From Maribacter spongiicola (GTDB taxonomy: Bacteria > Bacteroidota > Bacteroidia > Flavobacteriales > Flavobacteriaceae): DNA of 64,000 nt. Position numbers and translations under genes: made by a program. The stretch lies in assembly GCF_004364165.1 (NCBI RefSeq), contig NZ_SOAY01000010.1, positions 833,098 through 897,097 of the forward strand, in the 5' to 3' direction. Under the pieces are notes generated by a model, which saw nothing but the letters and a program-made list of their open reading frames with translations, did no database searches and had not been told where the DNA came from. Each line of letters starts with the position of its first letter. Within the stretch, counting starts at the first letter, position 1. Positions 26,674 to 34,321 of this stretch are shown here, in pieces.

Positions 26674-26734
26674 CTACAAGTTTAGAGTATGTTCTACAAA
26701 CATAGAATAAATATTTTAATTCTACAAGTGTAGA
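26674..26734 (-). promoter_or_regulatory. blaI-blaR1 promoter with three BlaI-type operators
   Basis: On the minus strand, TTG (26725-26727), a 20-base spacer and TATGTTTG (26697-26704) match the Bacteroidetes -33/-7 promoter. Site C (26721-26734, TCTACAAGTGTAGA) has perfect arms TCTACA/TGTAGA, fits TACAnnTGTA and covers the -33. Site B (26692-26707, TTCTACAAACATAGAA) covers the -7. Site A (26674-26685, CTACAAGTTTAG) is a degraded copy just before the ATG. Centres are 20 and 28 bases apart. This layout predicts autorepression. Confidence 0.7.
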
Positions 26735-26884
26735 GTTGTTTTGCCTTAGGGATAGTAATGAAAAGCCCGCATTTGCTTTTTAGCAAAGCGTACTTGTAAT
26801 GTATAGCCCGACCCCAATTCTTTGGGGAAAGGTCCAATTGACACACTTAAAAGATGTAAATTCGTATTATAAAAACAACCTAGA

Positions 26885-27463
26885 ATGAGTGTAAAAGATG
26901 ATTTGGAAGCACGTAGTGGCTCCACTTGCGAATTATGTACGGGAACCAATAATTTAGAAGTTTTTGAAGTAGAGCCGGTTTCTATTAGCGGAGTCGATTC
27001 TAGTATTTTAGCATGTGAAACATGCCGAACTCAAATTGAAGATAAAGAACAAATGGATGCAAACCACTGGCGTTGTTTAAATGATAGCATGTGGAGTGAG
27101 TATGATTCTGTGAAAGTTGTTGCTTGGAGAATGCTATCTAGATTAAAATCTGAAGGTTGGCCTAAAGATTTACTAGATATGATTTATTTAGAGCCAGAGG
27201 CTTTAGTTTGGGCAAAAGCAACAGGCGAAGGTTTAGCAGAAGCTGACAAGATAATTCACCGCGATGTAAACGGCGTAATTTTAGAAAACGGCGATAGTGT
27301 TGTTTTGGTAAAAGATTTGAAAATAAAAGGGTCTAGCCAAGTAGCTAAACAAGGTACTGCAGTAAGAAGAATTTCATTAGATCGTGAAAATGCAGAATAT
27401 ATTGAAGGTAAAGTAGGACCAACAATGACGGTTATAATTACCAAGTACGTAAAGAAATTATAG
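26885..27463 (+). CDS. phnA: PhnA family protein
   Basis: This 192-residue protein has an N-terminal zinc-ribbon-like part, CELCTGTNNLEVFEV and LACETCRTQI (two C-x2-C pairs). The C-terminal PhnA domain reads DVNGVILENGDSVVLVKDLKIKGSS...GTAVRRI with an SH3-like fold. Despite its name, the family has no established role in phosphonate use. The middle region (WRMLSRLKSEGWPKDLLDMIYL) is typical of the longer bacteroidete form. A strong terminator follows. Confidence 0.88.
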   Translation: MSVKDDLEARSGSTCELCTGTNNLEVFEVEPVSISGVDSSILACETCRTQIEDKEQMDANHWRCLNDSMWSEYDSVKVVAWRMLSRLKSEGWPKDLLDMIYLEPEALVWAKATGEGLAEADKIIHRDVNGVILENGDSVVLVKDLKIKGSSQVAKQGTAVRRISLDRENAEYIEGKVGPTMTVIITKYVKKL

Positions 27464-27532
27464 TTGTTGGTTTTTGGTTGTTGGTTCTTGGAATCAATTT
27501 ATCATCAACAATTTTTCCTTATATAATAAAAC

Positions 27533-27565
27533 AAACGTCTTTGCTCGCAAAGACGTTTTATTTTT
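27533..27565 (+). terminator. terminator after phnA
   Basis: An 11-bp stem, AAACGTCTTTG with CAAAGACGTTT, has a four-base loop and is followed by TATTTTTA. It lies about 70 bases after the phnA stop. Confidence 0.75.
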
Positions 27566-27570
27566 AATTC

Positions 27571-27640
27571 ACTGTCAACTGTCAACTGTCAACTGTCAAC
27601 TGTCAACTGTCAACTGTCAACTGTCAACTGTCAACTGTCA
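27571..27640. repeat. tandem heptamer, ten copies of ACTGTCA
   Basis: Ten exact copies of the 7-base unit ACTGTCA fill 70 bases. They end one base before the stop codon of the minus-strand dipeptidase gene, so they form its immediate 3' flank, between it and the phnA terminator. Copy number of such perfect arrays is likely variable. Confidence 0.95.
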
Positions 27641-27641
27641 A

Positions 27642-29033
27642 CTACTTCTTGTTCATTTCTGTAAAATACTCGTAGAAGTAAGGGATAGTCTCAATTCCTT
27701 TAAAGTAGTTCCACACTCCGAAATGTTCATTAGGGGAGTGTATGGCATCACTATCCAACCCAAAGCCCATAAGTATGGTTTTGCTTTTTAGCTCTTGCTC
27801 AAATAAAGAAACAATTGGGATACTACCACCACTACGTTGCGGAATCGGTTTTTTGCCAAAGGTAGTTTCATAAGCTTTTGAAGCTGCTTGGTAAGCAATG
27901 GTATCTATAGGCGTTACATATCCTTGTCCGCCATGATGTGGTTTTACGACCACTTTTACACCTTTTGGTGCTATAGCTTCAAAATGTGTTTTGAATAAAT
28001 CTGTAATTTTTTTCCAATCTTGGTTCGGAACCAATCGCATAGATATTTTTGCAAAAGCCTTACTTGCAATAACCGTTTTTGCACCTTCGCCAGTATATCC
28101 GCCACAAATACCATTAACATCTAATGTTGGTCTAATAGAGTTACGTTCGTTGGTAGAATATCCTTTTTCACCGTAAACAGATTCAATATCCAAAGCCTCT
28201 TGGTATTTTTCAATACTAAAAGGTGCTTTAGCCATTTCTGCACGTTCTTCAGCAGAAAGTTCTTCTACCTTATCATAAAAACCAGGTATGGTAATATGAT
28301 TGTTCTCGTCATGCAGACTGGCAATCATTTTAGTTAAAATGTTGATAGGGTTGGCAACAGCACCACCATATAATCCGGAATGCAGATCACGATTAGGTCC
28401 CGTAACTTCTACTTCAACATAACTTAGTCCGCGTAAACCAGTAGTTATCGACGGTACATCATTGGCGATCATACCTGTATCTGATATTAAAATAACATCG
28501 TTTGCCAGTTTCTCTCTGTTTTCCGCGACGTAGATGGCGAGGTTATTACTGCCAACTTCTTCTTCACCTTCAATCATGAATTTTACATTACATGGTAGTT
28601 GATCGGTTTTCACCATCAGCTCCAATGCTTTTACATGCATGTACATTTGACCTTTATCATCGCAAGCTCCACGGGCGAATATGGCACCTTCTGGGTGTTT
28701 TTCCGTTTTTTTAATAACAGGTTCAAATGGTGGTGAATGCCAAAGATCAATAGGATCTGCCGGTTGAACGTCATAATGACCATAAACAAGAACTGTAGGT
28801 AGATCAGTATTTATGATTTTTTCACCATATACGATTGGGTAACCTGCAGTTTCATGAATTTCAACAACATCGCAACCTGCTTCCTCTAATCGAGTTTTAA
28901 CCGTTTCGGCTGTATCTAATACATCTTGAGAAAAGGCAGAATCTGCGCTAACAGACGGAATCTTAAGTAGTTCGATAAGCTCATTTAAAAATCGGTCCTT
29001 ATTTTCCGATAGATAATTCTTTACGTTTTTCAT
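27642..29033 (-). CDS. M20 family dipeptidase
   Basis: This 463-residue M20 peptidase is of the CNDP/dipeptidase type. Metal and catalytic residues are in YGHYDVQPADP (His, Asp), FARGACDDKGQM (bridging Asp), EGEEEVGS (catalytic and metal Glu), ISDTGM (Asp) and SDAIHSPNEH (His). A dimerisation domain insertion covers about residues 200-350. There is no signal peptide, so it is cytoplasmic. It probably cleaves dipeptides. Ten heptamer repeats abut the stop codon. Confidence 0.92.
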   Translation of the reverse strand: MKNVKNYLSENKDRFLNELIELLKIPSVSADSAFSQDVLDTAETVKTRLEEAGCDVVEIHETAGYPIVYGEKIINTDLPTVLVYGHYDVQPADPIDLWHSPPFEPVIKKTEKHPEGAIFARGACDDKGQMYMHVKALELMVKTDQLPCNVKFMIEGEEEVGSNNLAIYVAENREKLANDVILISDTGMIANDVPSITTGLRGLSYVEVEVTGPNRDLHSGLYGGAVANPINILTKMIASLHDENNHITIPGFYDKVEELSAEERAEMAKAPFSIEKYQEALDIESVYGEKGYSTNERNSIRPTLDVNGICGGYTGEGAKTVIASKAFAKISMRLVPNQDWKKITDLFKTHFEAIAPKGVKVVVKPHHGGQGYVTPIDTIAYQAASKAYETTFGKKPIPQRSGGSIPIVSLFEQELKSKTILMGFGLDSDAIHSPNEHFGVWNYFKGIETIPYFYEYFTEMNKK

Positions 29034-29116
29034 GTACTTTTTTATGTGACTTTCGATAAAAGTACAAAAAGCGTAATTTTTAAATAGCTAAAATTTAGAG
29101 AATTGATTTTTTGCGT

Positions 29117-29124
29117 TATATTTG
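29117..29124 (+). promoter_or_regulatory. -7 element TATATTTG upstream of tRNA-Leu
   Basis: TATATTTG fits TAnnTTTG exactly and lies 38 bases before the mature tRNA 5' end, a fitting distance for a short leader. Confidence 0.45.
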
Positions 29125-29162
29125 CACCCCGATAATCACTATTTGATGATTTAGGAAAGTAT

Positions 29163-29244
29163 GCAGGCGTGGTGGAATTGGTAGACACGCTAGACTTAGG
29201 ATCTAGTGCCGCAAGGTGTGAGAGTTCGAGTCTCTCCGCCTGTA
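29163..29244 (+). tRNA. tRNA-Leu (anticodon UAG)
   Basis: The 82-nt sequence folds with acceptor stem GCAGGCG/CGCCTGT (G-U at the end), the Leu-type TGGTAGAC D-loop region and anticodon loop CTTAGGA between CTAGA and TCTAG. It has a long variable arm and TTCGAGT in the T loop. No CCA is encoded. A terminator follows. Confidence 0.95.
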
Positions 29245-29251
29245 CAACGAG

Positions 29252-29284
29252 AAGCCTCTTGAGAAATCAAGGGGCTTTTTTTTT
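29252..29284 (+). terminator. terminator of tRNA-Leu
   Basis: The stem AAGCCTCTTGA / TCAAGGGGCTT with a GAAA loop is followed by nine T residues, 8 bases after the tRNA. Confidence 0.85.
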
Positions 29285-29330
29285 GGAGAATTTTTATTGG
29301 GTGTTATTTTACGGAGAGATGAGAAGTTTA

Positions 29331-29349
29331 TCCTGAGCGCAGCCGAAGG
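29331..29349. repeat. fragment of a dispersed repeat (tcctgagcgcagccgaagg-type)
   Basis: The segment cctgagcgcagccgaaggg resembles a short intergenic repeat seen often in flavobacterial genomes (from memory, not searched). It directly precedes the second copy of the tRNA-Leu 3' end. Confidence 0.35.
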
Positions 29350-29404
29350 GAGTCTCTCCGCCTGTACAACGAGAAGCCTCTTGAGAAATCTAGGGGCTTT
29401 TTTT
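29350..29404 (+). repeat. duplicate of tRNA-Leu 3' end plus terminator
   Basis: These 55 bases match 29228-29282 at all but one position. The first copy spans the last 17 bases of the tRNA and its terminator. The duplicate contains the 3' acceptor strand but no other tRNA part, so it is not a functional tRNA. It looks like an attachment-site-like or tandem duplication scar, 122 bases away. Confidence 0.85.
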
Positions 29405-29513
29405 ATGGGGTTATGTAACCTTTCTACTCATTGCTTTTTAACCTCGTTGTAAGTTTTTCTCTTTGTTTACTTCTAATAGCATATATTAAGAAATAGAACT
29501 GAAAAGATAATAT

Positions 29514-30722
29514 ATGGGCTTCGAAAAAGTATCGTTCACAAATTCTCAAGGTAAACAATTGGCTGCTCGGCTAGAGCTGCCTACTAATCAAGAAGCGCAC
29601 AGTTATGCGATTTTTGCACATTGCTTTACTTGTAATAAAAACTTTTCTGCTGTTCGTAATATTTCAAGGGCATTAGTAAATAAAGGTATCGCCGTACTTC
29701 GGTTCGATTTTACGGGTTTAGGTGATAGTGAAGGTGATTTTGAAGAAACCAATTTTTCATCTAATGTTTCCGATCTTATACAAGCAGCTAAATTTTTAGA
29801 AGATAATTATAAGGCACCTAAATTATTGGTGGGGCATTCGTTAGGTGGTGCTGCAGTTATTTTTGCCGCTTCGCAATTAGAATCGGTATTTGCTGTTGCA
29901 ACTGTTGGTGCGCCATCTTCTCCTGCTCATGTGCAGCATTTATTTAAATCTAGTGTTGAAGAAATTAATGCGAACGGAAAAGCAAAGGTGAATATAGGCG
30001 GTAGAGATTTTACCATTAATAAAGATTTTATAGATGATATTGAGTCTAAACCTATGGAGTCTGTACTTAAGAACTTGAGAAAACCTTTCTTAGTTATTCA
30101 TTCGCCACAAGACGCCATAGTCGGTATCGAAAATGCGAAAGAATTATACAGCTATGCGCATCACCCTAAAAGCTTTGTATCCATAGATAGGGCAGATCAT
30201 TTATTAATGAATAGTGCAGATTCTACTTATGTGGGTAATGTAATATCTGGTTGGGCAGAACGTTATTTAGATATTCCGAAGAAAGTGGTTTTGAAAACTT
30301 CTCATCAAGTGGCAGTGAGTATCGGTAATGAAGGTTTTACTTCTGAAATTGTTTCGGGTAATTATTTGTTAATTGCTGATGAGCCAATAGATTTTGGTGG
30401 TAATGATTTCGGACCATCACCTTATGATTATTTGGCTTCTGGTTTAGGTGCTTGTACGGCAATGACCTTAAGAATGTATGCGACACGTAAAAAATGGGAT
30501 TTACAAAAAGTAATCGTGCATGTAGACCACGGCAAGGACCATGCGCCAGATTCGAAAAATGTATCATCTGACGGAAAAAAAATTGATACTTTTAAAAGAG
30601 AAATAGAAATATTCGGAAACTTAGATGATAAGCAACGGCAAAGGTTGTTGGAGATAGCCAATAAATGTCCTGTACATAAAACGCTTTCAGAAGGTGCTTT
30701 AATTAGGACAGCATTAAAATAA
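29514..30722 (+). CDS. alpha/beta hydrolase-OsmC fusion protein
   Basis: Residues 1-255 are an alpha/beta hydrolase. It has an oxyanion-type FAHCFTCNKN, the nucleophile elbow GHSLGG (Ser109), Asp in IHSPQDAIV and His in DRADHLL. Residues about 265-402 are an OsmC/Ohr peroxidase domain with the two active Cys in GLGACTAMTLRM and ANKCPVHKTL. OsmC proteins reduce organic hydroperoxides with thiols. The fusion suggests hydrolysis of an ester/peroxy substrate followed by peroxide reduction, but that is inference. It is followed after 21 bases by the DUF427 gene. Confidence 0.9.
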   Translation: MGFEKVSFTNSQGKQLAARLELPTNQEAHSYAIFAHCFTCNKNFSAVRNISRALVNKGIAVLRFDFTGLGDSEGDFEETNFSSNVSDLIQAAKFLEDNYKAPKLLVGHSLGGAAVIFAASQLESVFAVATVGAPSSPAHVQHLFKSSVEEINANGKAKVNIGGRDFTINKDFIDDIESKPMESVLKNLRKPFLVIHSPQDAIVGIENAKELYSYAHHPKSFVSIDRADHLLMNSADSTYVGNVISGWAERYLDIPKKVVLKTSHQVAVSIGNEGFTSEIVSGNYLLIADEPIDFGGNDFGPSPYDYLASGLGACTAMTLRMYATRKKWDLQKVIVHVDHGKDHAPDSKNVSSDGKKIDTFKREIEIFGNLDDKQRQRLLEIANKCPVHKTLSEGALIRTALK

Positions 30723-30743
30723 GACGATTTAAAAATTAAAACT

Positions 30744-31025
30744 ATGAAACAAGCAATTTGGAATAATGAAGTAATTGCAGAAAGTGATGCAACTGTTGTA
30801 ATTGAAGGAAATCATTATTTTCCGCCTAACGATATTAAAAAAGAGTTTTTTAAAAGTACAGAAACTCATAGTATGTGCCCGTGGAAAGGAGTTGCTTCAT
30901 ATTACGATGTGGAAGTTAATGGTAAATTCAATAAAGATGCTGCATGGTATTACCCAGAAGTTTCAGAATTAGCAAAAGGTATTAAAGGTTATGTTGCATT
31001 CTGGAAAGGTGTTGAAGTGAAATAG
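30744..31025 (+). CDS. DUF427 family protein
   Basis: This 93-residue protein matches DUF427 (PF04248): AIWNNEVIAESDAT, GNHYFPPNDIKKEFF, SMCPWKGVASYYDV and AWYYPEVSELAKGIKGYVAFW. It is a small beta fold of unknown function. It probably shares a transcript with the hydrolase-OsmC gene and is followed by a strong terminator. Confidence 0.88.
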   Translation: MKQAIWNNEVIAESDATVVIEGNHYFPPNDIKKEFFKSTETHSMCPWKGVASYYDVEVNGKFNKDAAWYYPEVSELAKGIKGYVAFWKGVEVK

Positions 31026-31042
31026 GATATTAGTTTTAGATT

Positions 31043-31076
31043 AAAAAAGGGTCAGCCAAAAGCTGACCCTTTTTTT
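31043..31076 (+). terminator. terminator after DUF427 gene
   Basis: The stem AAAAAAGGGTCAGC / GCTGACCCTTTTTT (14 bp) has a five-base loop and a T run. It lies 18 bases after the stop. Confidence 0.9.
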
Positions 31077-31211
31077 GTGTTTATTAATGATATGATAATC
31101 CATCTAATATTCTTTGATAGTTCAATCCAAGTTTATCTATACCTGTAACAAAACTATTACTCACATTAAATACCTTATATTTAAATTCAACAAATTTTGA
31201 TGTTCCTTTAA

Positions 31212-34016
31212 ATGATATTAAAATCTTTATATACTTTAATTTTTCTTTTTACCCTTAGTCTTTTGGCGCAAGAGCTACCGCCTATTCAAAATTTTACCCC
31301 GATAGAATATAATGCAGGTAATCAGAATTGGGGAATAGGCCAATCTGATAATCAAACATTATATATTGCTAATAATAGTGGTCTACTAGAATTTAATGGT
31401 ACATCTTGGCGGTTGTATCAAGCTCCGTTCGGGACACCTGTTAAATCTGTAGTTTCTATAAACGATAAGGTATATACCGGTAGTTATATGGAATTCGGTT
31501 ACTGGAGTAGAAATCAACTTGGTGTTTTAAATTATTTATCTCTCTCATCAAAATTGCTAACACCTCTTATTGAAGATGAAGATTTTTGGAATATTACTCC
31601 ATATAAAGATTGGGTACTGTTCCAATCTTTAGATAGAATATATATTTATAATTCCAACTCCGGTTCTTTTGAGATTATAGAAGCAAAAACTACAAGCGCA
31701 AAAATATTTGAAGTACGGGGTAAAATATTTTTTCAAATAAAAAATAAAGGCTTTTTCACTCTCGAAAATGGTAAACCGGTTTTAGTATCAGATGACGTTA
31801 TTTTTCTTAATACCGGTATAGTTGATGCATTTTCTTTGGGCGGTAAAATTTTAGTAATAACGGATCAAGGGGAGTTCTTTTATCTTAATGAGAGCAATGT
31901 TGAAAAATGGAATATCGCCGCTGATATTAATTTATCTTCAACAAAAATATACAGTAGCTTACTTTTAGATGATGGTTCATTTGTCTTGGGGTCAATTTCA
32001 AAAGGTGTTTATCATTTTAACAAAAATGGGGAATTAATAAGGCATATTAATCAAGAAAAGGGGCTAAATAATAATACAGTATTGTCGATATATCAAGATT
32101 TTGACCATAATCTTTGGCTTGGTTTGGATAATGGCTTAAGCGTATTGAATTTAGAATCTCCATTTAATGAGTACACTGATCATTTGGGTACTTTAGGTGT
32201 AGTCTATACTGCGAAAAAAATGGCTGGTAAATTATATTTAGGAACAAATCAAGGATTGTTTCTTAAAAACGATACTGATGATATAGGTTTTAAATTAGTA
32301 GCAGGTACAGAGGGACAGGTGTGGATGTTGAAAGAAATTGACGGTACTTTATTCTGTGGTCATCATAATGGCACTTACATTATCGAAGATGATAGAGCAA
32401 CCAATATTTCAAAATACCCGGGCACATGGGATATTCAACCCTTAAAATCAAACAGTGCACTTTTGATACAGGGTAATTACGAGGGATTAAGTGTGCTAGA
32501 ACGCAAATATGGTACTTGGGATTATAGAAATAATATTGAAGGATTCGACAGCTCTAGTAGGTTTTTTGAATTTGTAGATGAACACCAAGTGCTAATAAAT
32601 CACGATTTCAAAGGAATTTTTGATCTTACCTTAGATAGTGCCTACACTAAGGTTTTGAATATGAATCAAATTGAATCAAAAGGTATCGGTTCGAGCTTAT
32701 TAAAGTATCATGACGATATTGTTTATGCCACTATTAATGGAGTGTTTAAGTACTTGCCTAAAGAACGCACTTTTAATAAAGATTCATTACTCACCACTAA
32801 TTTTTTCACCGCTAATGATAGCATCGTTGGTATACTTCAATCTACCAATAATGGAGAAAGGCTATGGGGCTTTACAAATGATAATATTATAAGCCAATCT
32901 ACAGGGTTTTTAAGTGAAAAACCTTTAAAAACAGAGGTTTCAATTCCGAAATTTTTCAGACGTAGTATGGGCGTTCTAGGTTTTGAATCTGTTGTTCATT
33001 TAGAAGATGAACTTTTTTTAATTGGGATATCAAATGGTTATATCACTTTAGACTTGGGTAAAATCACACAAAGAGAATATCAGATCAGTTTAAACGAGGT
33101 TTCAATAAAATCATACGATACACCCAAAGTATCTGTTATTCTGCAAAATGATGATGAGTTTAAATATTCTCAAAATAGTTTAGGCTTTGATTATAACGTT
33201 ACTGAATATGATAAGTATACAGAGGTTTATTATCAATATAGGTTAGATGGTCTTTATGGGGATTGGAGTAATTGGTCTACCTCTGCTGAGATTTCTTTTG
33301 ATAATTTACCATATGGTAATTATAATTTTCAGGTAAGGGGCAAAGTCGGTAATGAACTTACAAGTAATGTAGAAACTTATAGTTTTATAATTCAACGACC
33401 TTGGTATTTTTCATATTTAGCCATGGTATGCTATTTCATTCTAGGGGTTTTGCTTTCTATTCTTATTCATAGGGTATATAGGGGCTATTATAAAAAACAG
33501 CAGGCTCAACTTATAAAAGAAAATAATAAACGTTTAAAACGTAAAAAACTTAAAAATCAAAGAAAGATAGTTCAGATAAAAAATAATCAATTACAAGAGC
33601 TTATAGATAGTAAAAACAGAGAATTAGCAATCTCTACGATGAGTATTATTAAGAAGAATGAATTTTTGAATGCTATTAAAGACAAGTTGAAGTCTAGTGG
33701 TGGTATTCCAGAAATTAAAGCAGTTATCAAAACAATCGATAGAAATATTAATAACGTTGATGATTGGAAGTTTTTTGAGAATGCATTTAATAATGCAGAT
33801 AAAGATTTTTTAAAAAAGATAAAAGATAAGCACCCAGAATTGTCATCTAATGATTTACGATTATGTGCTTACTTAAGATTGAATTTGTCTTCAAAAGAAA
33901 TAGCTCCACTTTTAAATATTTCTGTAAGAAGTGTAGAAGTGAAAAGATATCGTCTACGTAAAAAAATGAATCTTTCTCGTGAAGCTGGTTTAACCGACTA
34001 TATCATTAACCTTTAA
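31212..34016 (+). CDS. membrane-bound propeller sensor with LuxR-type HTH (triple-tyrosine regulator)
   Basis: This 934-residue one-component regulator has a signal peptide (ends LLAQ). A periplasmic sensor made of two-component-regulator propeller repeats follows (about 30-620; for example HNLWLGLDNGLSVLNLE). Next come a Y_Y_Y immunoglobulin-like domain (about 645-730), one transmembrane helix (about 733-755) and a cytoplasmic coiled coil (755-815). A LuxR/GerE-type HTH closes the protein (about 870-934; NLSSKEIAPLLNISVRSVEV). It has no kinase or receiver domain, so signal should pass directly to the HTH. Its position just before the GH16 gene suggests it controls glucan use. Confidence 0.85.
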   Translation: MILKSLYTLIFLFTLSLLAQELPPIQNFTPIEYNAGNQNWGIGQSDNQTLYIANNSGLLEFNGTSWRLYQAPFGTPVKSVVSINDKVYTGSYMEFGYWSRNQLGVLNYLSLSSKLLTPLIEDEDFWNITPYKDWVLFQSLDRIYIYNSNSGSFEIIEAKTTSAKIFEVRGKIFFQIKNKGFFTLENGKPVLVSDDVIFLNTGIVDAFSLGGKILVITDQGEFFYLNESNVEKWNIAADINLSSTKIYSSLLLDDGSFVLGSISKGVYHFNKNGELIRHINQEKGLNNNTVLSIYQDFDHNLWLGLDNGLSVLNLESPFNEYTDHLGTLGVVYTAKKMAGKLYLGTNQGLFLKNDTDDIGFKLVAGTEGQVWMLKEIDGTLFCGHHNGTYIIEDDRATNISKYPGTWDIQPLKSNSALLIQGNYEGLSVLERKYGTWDYRNNIEGFDSSSRFFEFVDEHQVLINHDFKGIFDLTLDSAYTKVLNMNQIESKGIGSSLLKYHDDIVYATINGVFKYLPKERTFNKDSLLTTNFFTANDSIVGILQSTNNGERLWGFTNDNIISQSTGFLSEKPLKTEVSIPKFFRRSMGVLGFESVVHLEDELFLIGISNGYITLDLGKITQREYQISLNEVSIKSYDTPKVSVILQNDDEFKYSQNSLGFDYNVTEYDKYTEVYYQYRLDGLYGDWSNWSTSAEISFDNLPYGNYNFQVRGKVGNELTSNVETYSFIIQRPWYFSYLAMVCYFILGVLLSILIHRVYRGYYKKQQAQLIKENNKRLKRKKLKNQRKIVQIKNNQLQELIDSKNRELAISTMSIIKKNEFLNAIKDKLKSSGGIPEIKAVIKTIDRNINNVDDWKFFENAFNNADKDFLKKIKDKHPELSSNDLRLCAYLRLNLSSKEIAPLLNISVRSVEVKRYRLRKKMNLSREAGLTDYIINL

Positions 34017-34321
34017 GTTCCCCTACATCTATTTCATTTACTACAACATTACCACAACATTCTTAAATTTCATTACTAGTTTACAAAATTCATCCTGCTA
34101 TTTATAAATTTAGGTAACCCCTATATTTTATTACGATAATCTCTTTTATTACACGATTTTTTTGAATTGTATGTTTTTTGTAGGGGTAATAATTTAGAAA
34201 TTCATAATGTTCTGATTTATATTGCAATAATGATTATTCTTATCTGAACACAACAAAGAGAAGGTGTGAGGTTGAGGTAGTTTCTAAATCAAATAATTAA
34301 CTCTAACAAAAAAATTAAACT
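34017..34321 (+). promoter_or_regulatory. 305-base intergenic region with three CCCCTA motifs
   Basis: No gene is seen here. CCCCTACA (34020-34027), CCCCTATA (34118-34125) and the inverted TGTAGGGG (34179-34186) are shared octamers, the last two 61 bases apart in opposite orientation. They are candidate binding sites for a regulator of the GH16 gene. No clear TAnnTTTG promoter element stands out. Confidence 0.3.

Noticed and set aside
27571..27640. CRISPR array
   Set aside because: The repeats are 7-base perfect tandem copies with no spacers and no cas genes in the window.
27474..27791. 105-codon plus-strand ORF through the heptamer array
   Set aside because: It is made by the 7-base repeat (VNCQLST period) and runs antisense into the dipeptidase; not a real gene.
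31084..31211. Minus-strand startless frame with protein-like text (ends GLNYQRILDGLSYH)
   Set aside because: It has no ATG, its upstream part is antisense to the signal peptide of the HTH sensor, and AT-rich sequence easily gives such a frame. A protein search could revive it.
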